A DNA stretch of 64,000 bases from Dyella sp. C9 (GCF_003332825.1 NZ_QIRF01000002.1:124001-188000), one strand, 5' to 3'; positions 55,781 through 64,000 are shown, counted from the stretch's first letter. Translations and numbers: made by a program. Notes: a model not told the origin generated them from the letters alone.

Positions 55781-55810
55781 AGGCAGATGCTGCCGCAGCA
55801 GCATCTGCCT
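55781..55810. repeat. Perfect 13-bp inverted repeat (hairpin) in gene-poor region
   Basis: AGGCAGATGCTGC (55781-55793) and GCAGCATCTGCCT (55798-55810) with loop CGCA. Read leftward it is followed by TTATAAG. Not near any called gene end. Possible terminator of an uncalled transcript or a protein-binding palindrome. Confidence 0.7.
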
Positions 55811-55954
55811 AGTACGCAAGCCGACCGCAACGGGCCAACGCCTTGTACTTAGCCATGTTTGGCGCATCAGGCGGATGGAGCCGGACCCCGGACCGCGCTA
55901 CGGACGTGCACCGACCGGCCACCCCATTGTCAGCCCCATGTAAGTGTCAAAGAA

Positions 55955-55998
55955 AAGTCAACATAGTTGCCATTTACGCGTTCACACTATGACTACTT
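55955..55998. promoter_or_regulatory. Imperfect inverted repeat upstream of the GT2 gene
   Basis: AAGTCAACATAGT (55955-55967) and ACTATGACTACTT (55986-55998) match at 10 of 13 positions around an 18-bp centre. It lies 22 bp before the GTG start, in the expected promoter region. Candidate operator. Confidence 0.4.
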
Positions 55999-56019
55999 AC
56001 ACTTCACGGCGTAGCACCA

Positions 56020-57177
56020 GTGAATGCTATCCAAGTACCTGCGCCCCCGTTGGCGCGCGCGGCAAAACCTTACGCCCGGACCGAGCAGGGACTCGCCAGC
56101 GGGCGACCGTACCTGTCGCTCGTGATCTGCACGCTCAACGAGCATGAGGCGATCGGGGACGTGCTGCGCGAACTCAGCGTGCAGCTCGAGGGTATGCACC
56201 ACGAGATCATCGTGGTCGATGACTCCACTGACGAGCGCACCGCCGACGTGGTCCGCATGTACGGACGCGACGTTCCCACGGTCCGCCTGCTGCGCCGGCA
56301 GGGCGGCAGCGGGCTGTCGTCGGCAGCCATCGCAGGTTGGGACATCGCCAATGGACGTTACCTGGCCATCATGGATGGCGATGGCCAACACGACCCCGCC
56401 ATGATCACCGCCCTGCTGGACAAGCTGGATGACCCGAACGTCGATGTCGCCGTGGCCAGCCGCTACCTTGAGGATTCACGCTCGGGCCTGGGGCGCGTGC
56501 GTCATGGCATGAGCCGTGCGGGCGTGCTGCTCACCGACAGCTTGCTTGGCGTGCGCCTGGCCGACCCGCTCAGTGGCTGCTTTGCAATGACCCGCGAGTG
56601 GTACCAGAAGGTACGCAGCCAATTGTCCGGGCTGGGTTTCAAGATCCTCATCGACGTAGTGGCCTCCGGCACCGAACGTCCGCGTACCGCGCAGGTGCCC
56701 ACCCTGCTGCGCACCCGTATCGGCGGCGAGTCGAAGATGGATACGCGCGTGGTGCTCGACCTGATCATGCTGCTGGTCGAAAAGCGCACGCGCGGCCGCC
56801 TGACCGCAAAGACCATGGTGCGCGGCATCGTCCTGCTCGGAACGCTGCTTGCACAGTGGGCCTCGCTGGTCGCCTTGCTTGCCGCGGGCTGCCCGCTTTG
56901 GGCCTCACTGCTGATTTCCGTCATGGTCGGACTGACCGGCCATCTCCTGGTCAGGTACGCGCTGACGCCAAAGGCGCTGCGCCCGCGCAACGCCCGCGAG
57001 GCGCTGGGCCGCTGGCTGCGCTTCTACCGGGGCCGCTGGAGTGATCTTCCACTCAATGCCGGCGCGGGCATGGCGCTCTGCCTGCTCAGCTGCCCTGCGC
57101 CCGTCGCCATACTGGTTGGCGTGCTGCTGGCAGAATCGCGTTACGACCTTGTCGGCAGCACGGAACAACATACGTGA
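56020..57177 (+). CDS. Family 2 glycosyltransferase (dolichyl-phosphate-mannose-synthase-like)
   Basis: 385 residues from GTG 56020. GT-A fold: LSLVICTLNEHEAIGDVL, nucleotide-sugar Asp motif IVVDDSTDERT, and AIMDGDGQHDP. Two or three helices near the C-terminus (about 265-310 and 350-375) anchor it in the inner membrane. It probably makes a polyprenyl-phosphate sugar donor for the GT39-type enzyme encoded next, to which it is coupled by a GTGA overlap. Confidence 0.88.
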   Translation: MNAIQVPAPPLARAAKPYARTEQGLASGRPYLSLVICTLNEHEAIGDVLRELSVQLEGMHHEIIVVDDSTDERTADVVRMYGRDVPTVRLLRRQGGSGLSSAAIAGWDIANGRYLAIMDGDGQHDPAMITALLDKLDDPNVDVAVASRYLEDSRSGLGRVRHGMSRAGVLLTDSLLGVRLADPLSGCFAMTREWYQKVRSQLSGLGFKILIDVVASGTERPRTAQVPTLLRTRIGGESKMDTRVVLDLIMLLVEKRTRGRLTAKTMVRGIVLLGTLLAQWASLVALLAAGCPLWASLLISVMVGLTGHLLVRYALTPKALRPRNAREALGRWLRFYRGRWSDLPLNAGAGMALCLLSCPAPVAILVGVLLAESRYDLVGSTEQHT

Positions 57178-59084
57178 CGGATACCACCCAGGCTCCCGCC
57201 CGATGGCAGGGAGTGATCTATGGATTGATCGCACTGATCGCCTGCATCGCCGCTTTCATCGGACTGTCGGCGAGCAGCCTGTGGATCGATGAGCTGTTCA
57301 CCGTACACCTGATCAATCACCACGATGGACTGGCTGAGGTGCTGCGGCGCGCGCTCACCGATACGCATCCACCGCTCTACTACTTCGTGCTCTACAGCTG
57401 GACCCAGCTGGCCGGGTTGAGCGACTGGGCGCTGCGCGTTCCCAGTGCCGTATTCGCCGTGCTGGCCGTCGTGTTCTTTGCCGCAGGCACGCGGCGAGTG
57501 CTCAGCCCGGCGGCCATCGGTTTCGCCTGCGCCGTGGGTTCGCTGTCCACGTTCTGGTTCGACCAGTCGCAGAACACGCGCAGCTATGCCCTGTGCATGA
57601 TGCTTGCGGCCTTGCTGCTCTGGTGCGCCCTGTCGCTGCGCCAGCGGATTCGCACGCGGGCGGACTTTCCGCTCGCGCATTCGGTGGCGCTCGGCCTGCT
57701 GACGCTGGTCGCCAGCCTCACCCATGCCTATCTGTTGCTCGCCTCCGGCATGGTGCTGTGCTTCCTGCTGCTGGGCACGTCGTCCTGGCGACTGCGTGCC
57801 AGCATCGTGGTCACCGGCCTGCTGGTGCTGGCGATCAACGCCGGCTACTACAAGTTGATGACGCAGTCCTCGCAGCAGGACCTGCACAACCTGTGGTTCA
57901 GCAACAGCGCGGCGTTCTTCTCCCGCGAAATCCAACACGCCTTTGGTGCCCTGCTGGGACGCCAGGTGCTGGTAGCCGTGGTTGTCATGCTGCTGGTGGC
58001 CTGCCAGCGGCTGATCTCGCGCCAGGCGTTATTCACGCGGGACATGCACGACACGCGCTGGACCACCGCCCTGGCAACCTTCGTGCTGCTCGGCGTGATC
58101 GCCTGCGGCATCAGCGTATCCTTGCTGGTCGCACCGTCCTTCTCCGACCGCAACCTGCTGACCTGCGCGCCTTTTGCGTGGTTCCTGCTGGGACGCCTTT
58201 TCGACGTGGCCGGTCCGCGCGGACGCGGACGCGCAAGCGTGATCTTCGCCGTACTGACCGTGCTGCTGGTTGGCTCCTATCTGGTTCCGCTGCGCGGCCG
58301 CCTGTTGCCCCGCACGGAGGATTGGCGCGCGTCCGCCCGTTATGTGCAGCAGCTTCCCGGTTGCGGCGACCAGGTTCTGCCCGTGATCCTTCCGTACCGT
58401 TTCGGGCACGCCACGCCGTTCTTCCGCACGCTTGCCGAGCACGACTTCTACGGACACTACCTGCCGGCATCCACCGCCGTACACGCCTACACGCCCGCCG
58501 AGTTCGGGGGGCGCAGCCAGGCCGCAGGCCTCGGCGAGTTGCTGGCGGCCCGCGCGGCGAACGCGGGCACCAACGCGTGCGCGCTGCTCGCCTGGGGCGT
58601 GCATGACCTGGACGAAACGGCCGCCATCAAGGTCGCCATGGACCTGGCGCGTCAACCCGGCGTGGCGCCGCGACGCATACTCATCCAGGAGTTCCAGAGC
58701 TACCACATCAAGCGCCTCAGCTGGCGCCCTGCCCCAACGGCCTACCTTTTCATCGCCATCCCCCCCGCACCGCCCGGCCCACGCGTGCTTCCGCCACCAT
58801 CGCCCGATGTTCGCCTCTCGCACGCGGACGCGGCGATGCTGAGCAACCGCATCGTGGTGGATTACCTCACGGAATACGCAGGCACGGCAGGCGGGGCGTA
58901 CCAGCTGGATACCTACTCGGTGCAGCAGTGGACACCCAAGGGTCACACCGAGGATTTCGTCACCGTGCAGCGGCTGACCTGCAACGCACCGGTCGTCGCC
59001 ACGCGTATCGAGGTGTGGCCCGATCCCAGCTATCCCGGCTGCTCCAATCGCCCCCCGCCCTATCTTTCCAGCAAGCCACTTTGA
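57174..59084 (+). CDS. GT39-like membrane glycosyltransferase (ArnT/PMT type)
   Basis: 636 residues with about ten membrane helices, starting with GTG in the overlap with the GT2 gene. The first periplasmic loop has LWIDELFTVHLINHHDGLAEVL and THPPLYYFVLYSWTQLAG, the acidic D-E and H-PPLYY signature of GT39/GT83-type enzymes that use lipid-linked sugars. The C-terminal ~200 residues are periplasmic. The acceptor (lipid A, glycan or protein) is not deducible. A strong hairpin follows the stop. Confidence 0.85.
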   Translation: MTDTTQAPARWQGVIYGLIALIACIAAFIGLSASSLWIDELFTVHLINHHDGLAEVLRRALTDTHPPLYYFVLYSWTQLAGLSDWALRVPSAVFAVLAVVFFAAGTRRVLSPAAIGFACAVGSLSTFWFDQSQNTRSYALCMMLAALLLWCALSLRQRIRTRADFPLAHSVALGLLTLVASLTHAYLLLASGMVLCFLLLGTSSWRLRASIVVTGLLVLAINAGYYKLMTQSSQQDLHNLWFSNSAAFFSREIQHAFGALLGRQVLVAVVVMLLVACQRLISRQALFTRDMHDTRWTTALATFVLLGVIACGISVSLLVAPSFSDRNLLTCAPFAWFLLGRLFDVAGPRGRGRASVIFAVLTVLLVGSYLVPLRGRLLPRTEDWRASARYVQQLPGCGDQVLPVILPYRFGHATPFFRTLAEHDFYGHYLPASTAVHAYTPAEFGGRSQAAGLGELLAARAANAGTNACALLAWGVHDLDETAAIKVAMDLARQPGVAPRRILIQEFQSYHIKRLSWRPAPTAYLFIAIPPAPPGPRVLPPPSPDVRLSHADAAMLSNRIVVDYLTEYAGTAGGAYQLDTYSVQQWTPKGHTEDFVTVQRLTCNAPVVATRIEVWPDPSYPGCSNRPPPYLSSKPL

Positions 59085-59093
59085 ACCTTCACC

Positions 59094-59120
59094 AAGCCCC
59101 CGCATGCCCGGGGGCTTGTC
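59094..59120 (+). terminator. Hairpin terminator of the GT2-GT39 operon
   Basis: AAGCCCCCG (59094-59102) and CGGGGGCTT (59109-59117), loop CATGCC, followed by GTC rather than a T-run. It lies 9 bp after the stop. Confidence 0.75.
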
Positions 59121-59282
59121 ACTTCCGGTCGCGGCCATCGTGGCCACGGCCGCCGGATTCGCGCCTTGATACGGCGTTGATAAGCGCACGCAAAACTCAG
59201 CACCGTCTTTAGACGGCCATTCCTAGCATCCGCATCGGCTCTTGCCCATGCGCGGCGCCTACGCCGCGCATCCCTCTTGTGG

Positions 59283-60083
59283 ATGACCAACATGCATATG
59301 CTTACCCTCGCCTGCCTGGCGGCGCTGCCGCTAGGTTTCGCCACCTGCGCCCTTGCCGGCGACGGCACGGATACCCCTGCCGATGGCGGCACCCCACCGA
59401 TGGCCACTCCGGCCAGCACACCCGGCGGCTGGCAGATGGCGTTCAACGCGGGCGCACAGTCGGACTACCTGTTTCGCGGGATCAGCCAGACCAACCATCG
59501 GCCCTCGGGTTTCGCTGGCCTCGACCTGAGCTGGGATGGCGCGTGGTACGCCGGCACCTGGACCTCGAACGTCGACTTCTCACCCTCGGGCGACACCCGT
59601 ACGCGGCAGGAAATTGACCTCTACGGCGGCTGGCGCCCCACCCTTGCCGGCGTCAATCTCGACCTGGGTTACATCTACTACGACTATCTGCATCAACCCA
59701 GCCATCTGCGCGAGTCCTACGCGGAAACGTACCTGCGTGGCAGCCATGCCTTCGGCGCAACGTCGCTTGGCGCCGCGGCGTATTACTCGCCGAACTTTCC
59801 CGGCAGCTCCAGCCATGCGCTGTACGGAGAGGTGAATCTCACCCACGCGTTCAACGCGACGTGGTCAGCGTCGGCAGCGGTCGGTCGCCAGAGCATCGCC
59901 GACGGAGCCACGCGCAATGACGGCAGCCTGGCGCGCTTTGCGTACAACACCTGGAACGTGGGTGCGACCTGGGCCATCAACGACCATACGTCGCTTGATC
60001 TTCGCTACTGGGACACCAACACCCACGATACCGGATCGATATACCGTTCACGCCTGGTGATGGGCGTGAAGGCGACCTTCTGA
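59283..60083 (+). CDS. TorF family putative porin (Gcw_chp family)
   Basis: 266 residues from ATG 59283; ATG 59292 or 59298 are alternatives, as no clear ribosome site decides. Signal peptide ends near ALAG (about residue 25). The mature protein begins with the family pattern FNAGAQSDYLFRGISQTNHRPSGFAGLDLSW and has alternating aromatic beta-strands ending in a C-terminal Phe (VKATF), as expected of an outer-membrane barrel. Its last 36 bases overlap the end of the convergent kdpE-like gene. Confidence 0.88.
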   Translation: MTNMHMLTLACLAALPLGFATCALAGDGTDTPADGGTPPMATPASTPGGWQMAFNAGAQSDYLFRGISQTNHRPSGFAGLDLSWDGAWYAGTWTSNVDFSPSGDTRTRQEIDLYGGWRPTLAGVNLDLGYIYYDYLHQPSHLRESYAETYLRGSHAFGATSLGAAAYYSPNFPGSSSHALYGEVNLTHAFNATWSASAAVGRQSIADGATRNDGSLARFAYNTWNVGATWAINDHTSLDLRYWDTNTHDTGSIYRSRLVMGVKATF

Positions 60084-60818
60084 CACGCTTGCCGGCATCG
60101 AGCGTGCCAGTTCCTTGCCACGCTCGATGCCGGCAAGCCGGTAACCCACCTGCAACTCGGTGACCAGATGCCGGGGCCGAGCCGGTTCGGGCTCGAGCTT
60201 CTGCCGCAGGTTGTTCATGTAGACACGCACGTAATGGGGCCGGTTGGCGTAGCCCGGCCCCCACACATCGAGCAGTAGCTGGCGATAGGTAAGCACCTTG
60301 CCGTGGCCACGGATCAACGCCGCGAGCAGGCGGAACTCGATCGGCGTCAGGTGCACGGCACGGTGGCATCGGCTGACCTCGTAGGTGGCGAGGTTCACCC
60401 GTACTTCGCCAAACACGAAGATCGAAGGCGCCGCGCCATCCGCGCCACCCAGGTGGGCTCGCCGAAGTTGTGCACGGACGCGTGCGATAAGCTCGGGCAC
60501 GCCGAAGGGCTTGACCAGATAATCGTCCGCCCCCGCCTCCAGGGCAGCCACCTTTTCATCCTCACGCTCGCGTGCCGACAGCACCAGCACCGGCACCTGG
60601 GACCAGCTGCGCAGATCGCGAATGAACGTCTTGCCGTCACCGTCGGGCAAGCCCAGGTCGAGTATCACCAGCTCCGGCTGCCTGCAGGCCGCGGCAATGC
60701 GGCCATCGAGGGCGCTGCCGGCCTCGGACACCAGCATGCCTTCGCGCTCCAGCGAGAGTCGAACAAAATGCCGGATGTCGGGTTCGTCCTCCACCACCAG
60801 TACACGTGGACGATTCAC
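60048..60818 (-). CDS. kdpE: KdpE-like OmpR/PhoB family response regulator
   Basis: 256 residues from GTG 60818. Receiver with ED (10-11), phospho-acceptor D54 (VILDLGLPDGDG) and LVKPFG. OmpR-type winged helix with LTPIEFRLLAALIRGHGKVLTYRQLLLDVWGP and VRVYMNNLRQKLE, the closest match being KdpE, regulator of the potassium ATPase operon. A tail of about 24 residues after GYRLAG extends into the 3' end of the opposite porin gene. Start overlaps the kinase stop (GTGA). No kdpFABC genes lie in the window. Confidence 0.9.
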   Translation of the reverse strand: MNRPRVLVVEDEPDIRHFVRLSLEREGMLVSEAGSALDGRIAAACRQPELVILDLGLPDGDGKTFIRDLRSWSQVPVLVLSAREREDEKVAALEAGADDYLVKPFGVPELIARVRAQLRRAHLGGADGAAPSIFVFGEVRVNLATYEVSRCHRAVHLTPIEFRLLAALIRGHGKVLTYRQLLLDVWGPGYANRPHYVRVYMNNLRQKLEPEPARPRHLVTELQVGYRLAGIERGKELARSMPASVSEGRLHAHHQA

Positions 60819-62374
60819 GCAATGCCCTCCTTCTCGACCACGGGAGCCGCACGCTGGGGCAGGCGCAGCTCGAAGCATGCGCCACCGGAAGCACGAGGCA
60901 CCACGGCGATGCGGCCACCGTGGGCCTCGACGATGGTGTGGCACAGCGCCAGGCCCAGACCTGCGCCGCTGATCGGGGATTCGCGCGCACCACGCGTGAA
61001 CGGCGTGAACCACGCCTCGCAGGGAATCTCGCGAGGCAGGCCTGGGCCGTCGTCCTCCACCCGCAGTTGCAATACACCGGCGCGTTGCCCGGCGCTGATC
61101 CAGATCCGGGTGTCCGGTGGCGTGTATTTCGCCGCATTGTCCAACAGATTCGCCAACACCCGCTCGAACAGGCAGGCATCAAGCTCGACCAATGGCAAGC
61201 CCGCCTCTACCTGGACTTCCACCCGCCGCGTGCCCAGCGAGGACATCGCACCCGACAGCGCTGCTTCGATCACTTCGTCGAGGGCATGCCAGTCCCGCTG
61301 CAGGTGCACGCCCCGGTCCTGCATGCGTGCCAGGTCCAGCAGGTTCGTCACCAGGTGATGCAAGGCCACTGCCTGCTGGCGAATGGAACGGATCACGCCG
61401 GCCGCCACATCCGCCTGCAAGGCTCGCGGCGAGTCGAGCGTCTCGGCCATCCCCCGAATCGCCGTCAGCGGCGTTCGCAGATCATGCGAGACCGCCGCGA
61501 GCAGGGCGTGCCGCAGGCGCTCGCCCTGCATGCGCACTTCGGCCTCGCGAGCCAGATCGGCGAAATGAATGCGGTCCAGCGCCTGGCCGATCAGTGCAGC
61601 GCAGGCGTCCAGCAAGGACCGAGGTTCGATTTCCGCTGTCGAAAGACGATCGCCGCGCAGGGCCAGCACGCCACGCGAGGTGTGCGCGGCCATCAGGGGC
61701 AGGCAATGCCAGGGCACGCCGGCGAGGACATCCATGGCCGCTGCAGGCCGGCAACGTTCATGTACCCATTGCGCGACCTCGCGGTCGATGCCATGCGCAC
61801 CGACGCCGATATGCCCGGCGCGATCCGGCAGCAACAACACTCCCTCGCCACCGAACAGCGCGCCCACGGTACGCGCGCATACGACACCGACCTGCACGGT
61901 CGTGTGGGCCGCCGAGAGTTCCCCTGCAACAGTGGCCAACGCCGACGCATGCCGTTCCCCCGCCTGGGCAGACGCGGTCTGCTCACGCAGCCTGGCCGCG
62001 AGCTGGCCGGTAACCACTGCCACCACCAGGGTGAGCACCAGGGTAAACAGGTACTGCGTATCCGACAGGTGGAACGAATAGACCGGCGGCACGAAGAAGA
62101 AGTCGAAGCTCACCACGCCGAGCAAGGCGGACAAGGCGCCCGCAGCGCTTCCCCAACGCAATGCCACCAGCACCACGGCGAACACGAACAGGATCACCAC
62201 GTTGGCGAGATCGAATACGCGCAGCAACCAGCCGGCCAGCCTCGTCGTCAACCCGCAGACCAGCAAGGCAGGCAACAGCACCCTCGACGGGGTGGCGCGC
62301 ATCAGGCGCTGTCCGAGGCGTGCACCCAGAAACCCCCCAGCCGGCCGCTCCTGCGCCTCGTGCTTTGCATGCAT
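60815..62374 (-). CDS. kdpD: KdpD-like sensor histidine kinase lacking the N-terminal KdpD/USP module
   Basis: 519 residues, while full KdpD is about 890. It starts at the membrane part: DUF4118 with four helices (about 33-125; FDFFFVPPVYSF), then a GAF-like domain (about 145-265). HisKA follows with H297 in LLAAVSHDLRTPLTAIRGM, then HATPase with NLLDNAAKYTPP and GAGLGLALCHTIV. The ATP-binding KdpD domain and the universal-stress domain normally in front are absent, and no frame upstream encodes them. It may sense turgor or potassium differently, or serve other targets. Confidence 0.88.
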   Translation of the reverse strand: MHAKHEAQERPAGGFLGARLGQRLMRATPSRVLLPALLVCGLTTRLAGWLLRVFDLANVVILFVFAVVLVALRWGSAAGALSALLGVVSFDFFFVPPVYSFHLSDTQYLFTLVLTLVVAVVTGQLAARLREQTASAQAGERHASALATVAGELSAAHTTVQVGVVCARTVGALFGGEGVLLLPDRAGHIGVGAHGIDREVAQWVHERCRPAAAMDVLAGVPWHCLPLMAAHTSRGVLALRGDRLSTAEIEPRSLLDACAALIGQALDRIHFADLAREAEVRMQGERLRHALLAAVSHDLRTPLTAIRGMAETLDSPRALQADVAAGVIRSIRQQAVALHHLVTNLLDLARMQDRGVHLQRDWHALDEVIEAALSGAMSSLGTRRVEVQVEAGLPLVELDACLFERVLANLLDNAAKYTPPDTRIWISAGQRAGVLQLRVEDDGPGLPREIPCEAWFTPFTRGARESPISGAGLGLALCHTIVEAHGGRIAVVPRASGGACFELRLPQRAAPVVEKEGIA

Positions 62375-62580
62375 TGCCGCTTACCGTCCGATGTGCGGGA
62401 CCACGCACGCGCCGGCGCCCCTGCACGGCCTGGACGATGATGCGTTTGGAAGGATCGGCTTCATGCCCGCATTGTGCCGGTGACGCCTATAAAGATGCGG
62501 TAACCACGAGCGCGTGCAACGTATAGTTGTCGTAAAGCACAGGACTTGGCACGACATGCAGGCATGCCGTCCTTGCGGAA

Positions 62581-63000
62581 TCAGGCGGCAAGGCGGCGCA
62601 GCGCGATGCCCAGCGCAATGCGGTAACTGGTCGCGAGATCGCCATTGATCACGATGGTGGCGATGGGCGCGCCATGTTGCGGGGGCGCCACATGGAGTGC
62701 GGTATCGGTGTCGTCGTGCACGTCGATATACGGCGAATCCAGCTCGGCGAGGGCTTCCTGCAGTCCTTCTTCCGGGTGCGCGCGCGCCTCCTCGGCCAGC
62801 GTACCCGGGTCGATCAACATGAATTCGGCATGGCGCTGTCGCGCCGCACGGATGGAGCCCACCAATTCGCGCAATCCCTCGCACCGGCTTATCGCCAAGG
62901 CGTGTCCTGCCTTGCGTGCCAGTTGCCGGAGCCCGCCAGCGATCTCCTCGCCCAGCGGCCGGTGGCCGGCATGCGGCCCCTGCACGATCAGAATGGTCAC
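62581..63000 (-). CDS. Degenerate type II 3-dehydroquinase-like protein
   Basis: 139 residues from GTG 63000 (a TGA in frame 15 bp upstream rules out a longer form). The size and the order of motifs follow AroQ: TILIVQGPH where AroQ has ILVLNGPN, CEGLREL for NHEGxLI, MLIDPGTLAEEA for VINPGAYTHTS, and DVHDDTD for EVHLSN. The active-site Tyr/Arg loop and the NGPN, PGAYTH and HxSN residues are mostly lost, so it is unlikely to make 3-dehydroshikimate. It lies 206 bp upstream of the kdpD-like gene, same strand. Confidence 0.65.
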   Translation of the reverse strand: MTILIVQGPHAGHRPLGEEIAGGLRQLARKAGHALAISRCEGLRELVGSIRAARQRHAEFMLIDPGTLAEEARAHPEEGLQEALAELDSPYIDVHDDTDTALHVAPPQHGAPIATIVINGDLATSYRIALGIALRRLAA

Positions 63001-63159
63001 CTTGTGTACCCGTCATGGCCCGTGGGCGATGACGCATGCTGCGCGTGCGGCGGGTAAAGGCGCCACATCAGCAGGAGGGCGACGCGTAAATTCTCCGCAA
63101 TTTTTACTGCAGCCGGCGTGGCCGCACACCCACGCAGCGGGTGAAGGACCGCAGCGCCC

Positions 63160-64000
63160 CTAGGGCGCCGCATCGCCCGGCTGCAACAGCAGCAGGTAGC
63201 TGGCTGCGGCCCAGCTGAAGTTGGGCGACTGGTAGCCGTGCCCGGTAAGCGGATCGTAGTTTTCGTACATGGGAGACTGCCCGGTCAGCCCCTGCGCGTG
63301 CAGCACCAACTGGCGCGCCACCGTGTTCGCCTCGTTGCCATAGCCATAGCGACGTAGCGCCTCCACGCCGAAGTAAGCCTGGTCGAGCCACACCGGCCCG
63401 CGCCAATAGCCTTTCACCGGCGAGAAGTGGGTGTCATCCCTGGCCAGGGTGGGCAGTGGCATGTAGGTGGCGAACTTGCGCGGGTCCAGCATCACGCGGC
63501 TGACCGCTGCCGCCTGCTCGGCGCTCGCCACGCCGGCCCACAACGGCATCCAGCCTTCCGAGCCGTACACGCGCACCCGTTCATCGCTGCCAAGCCGCAC
63601 ATCAAAGAAATAGCCGGCCGCACGGTCGTACATGCGCTGCTGGATGGCTCCCTTCATCGCCTCGGCCTCGCGCAACCACATCGCGTGATCGTCGCCCTTG
63701 CCCAGTACCTCCGCCAAAGCGGCAAGATCGAGCTTTTCACGATACAGGTAAGCGTTGAGGTCCACCGACTCCTGGTCCAGCGACCAGGCGCCGTCGCCGT
63801 TCTTCACCATGCGGGCATGATCGAAGCGCACGGCGTTGTCCATGCCGCTTTCCCACGCCGCTGCGATGCGCGTGCCATCGGTAGACCCGAATTCCGCCAG
63901 GCCGTTGTGATCGTGGTCGCGGGCCTTGAACCACCAGCGGTGGTAGCGCACCAGCTTGTCGTACATCTCCGCGACGAAGGCGCGATCGCCACTCTGGCGA
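63160..64000 (-). CDS. YgjK-like GH63 family glycosidase (5' end beyond window)
   Basis: 280 codons open to the right edge; the N-terminal part is missing. The (alpha/alpha)6-barrel catalytic end is visible: AAWESGMDNAVRF, VDLNAYLYREK, GYWRGPVWLDQAYFGVEALRRYGY and YENYDPLTGHGYQSPNFSWAAASYLLLL, matching E. coli YgjK and related GH63 glucosidases. The D of ESGMDN and the E of YENYDP are the expected catalytic acids. Substrate specificity cannot be read from this part. Confidence 0.85.
   Translation of the reverse strand, partial: RQSGDRAFVAEMYDKLVRYHRWWFKARDHDHNGLAEFGSTDGTRIAAAWESGMDNAVRFDHARMVKNGDGAWSLDQESVDLNAYLYREKLDLAALAEVLGKGDDHAMWLREAEAMKGAIQQRMYDRAAGYFFDVRLGSDERVRVYGSEGWMPLWAGVASAEQAAAVSRVMLDPRKFATYMPLPTLARDDTHFSPVKGYWRGPVWLDQAYFGVEALRRYGYGNEANTVARQLVLHAQGLTGQSPMYENYDPLTGHGYQSPNFSWAAASYLLLLQPGDAAP

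Larger units (their letters stand above)
54818..56019. other. Gene-poor 1.2-kb stretch
   Basis: No open frame here has a recognisable family and plausible start except a 27-codon ORF at 55292-55375. Base composition is less GC-biased than the flanks. It holds a perfect 13-bp hairpin at 55781-55810 and an imperfect inverted repeat at 55955-55998 just before the glycosyltransferase gene. It may be the remains of lost genes or a long regulatory region. Confidence 0.6.

Noticed and set aside
57141..57938. 265-codon minus-strand open frame
   Set aside because: Antisense to the GT39 gene; glutamine- and histidine-rich shadow.

Overview
This is 64 kb of GC-rich chromosome with dense coding and no rRNA, tRNA, CRISPR array, transposase, integrase or prophage that I can see. 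Gene content (nrdR-glyA, type-2 pyrF, Oar-type TonB receptor, TPR-sulfotransferase, MprF/VirJ pair, TorF-type porin) and two families of short palindromic intergenic repeats fit a gammaproteobacterium of the Xanthomonadales. Rhodanobacteraceae (Dyella, Rhodanobacter or Luteibacter relatives) is my best guess. This is inferred from gene content only.

Layout. 1-7.7 kb holds housekeeping genes: nrdR (cut by the left edge), glyA, a secreted hydrolase with a TetR regulator downstream and a 31-bp palindrome upstream, an aldo/keto reductase, ettA and pyrF. 7.8-14.5 kb holds envelope and transport genes on the minus strand: acyltransferase 3, virJ/acvB-like, mprF and an OPT transporter. 14.5-20 kb holds an AT-rich leader with attenuator-like structure, a TonB-dependent receptor, and a convergent TPR-sulfotransferase. 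20-24 kb holds def, cstA with its small YbdD partner, and a DUF2127 membrane protein. 23.8-27.8 kb holds three signalling genes (two kinases, one stand-alone receiver) with no DNA-binding output.

27.8-35.3 kb is a coherent mannoside module. A secreted GH92 alpha-mannosidase faces a LacI-type regulator, an MFS sugar transporter, a PfkB sugar kinase and an AGE-family (mannose) isomerase. Two near-identical 14-bp operators sit in the divergent promoter region. The inferred route is mannoside, mannose, uptake, fructose, fructose 6-phosphate.

35.3-40.2 kb holds a periplasmic protein, an MscS channel, an SDR, a DoxX protein and an esterase. 40.2-51.9 kb is one long minus-strand run: a spermidine-synthase-like/MFS fusion, MoxR ATPase, DUF58, DUF4381, BatA, BatB-TPR, BatD, and an octaheme cytochrome c with HEAT and TPR repeats. 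52-54.8 kb holds an arylsulfatase and a secreted HAD phosphatase. 54.8-56.0 kb is about 1.2 kb with little coding; it holds a 27-codon secreted-peptide ORF and a perfect hairpin. 56-59 kb is a translationally coupled GT2/GT39 pair. 59.3-63 kb holds a TorF-type porin, a KdpDE-like pair whose kinase lacks the N-terminal KdpD module, and a degenerate dehydroquinase-II-like protein. The window ends inside a YgjK-like GH63 glycosidase.

Most noteworthy: the structured, terminator-containing leader of the TonB receptor; the expanded periplasmic loop of the sugar transporter; the catalytically degraded AroQ-like protein; the TetR-site palindrome; and repeat elements that supply the stop codon of two unrelated genes.
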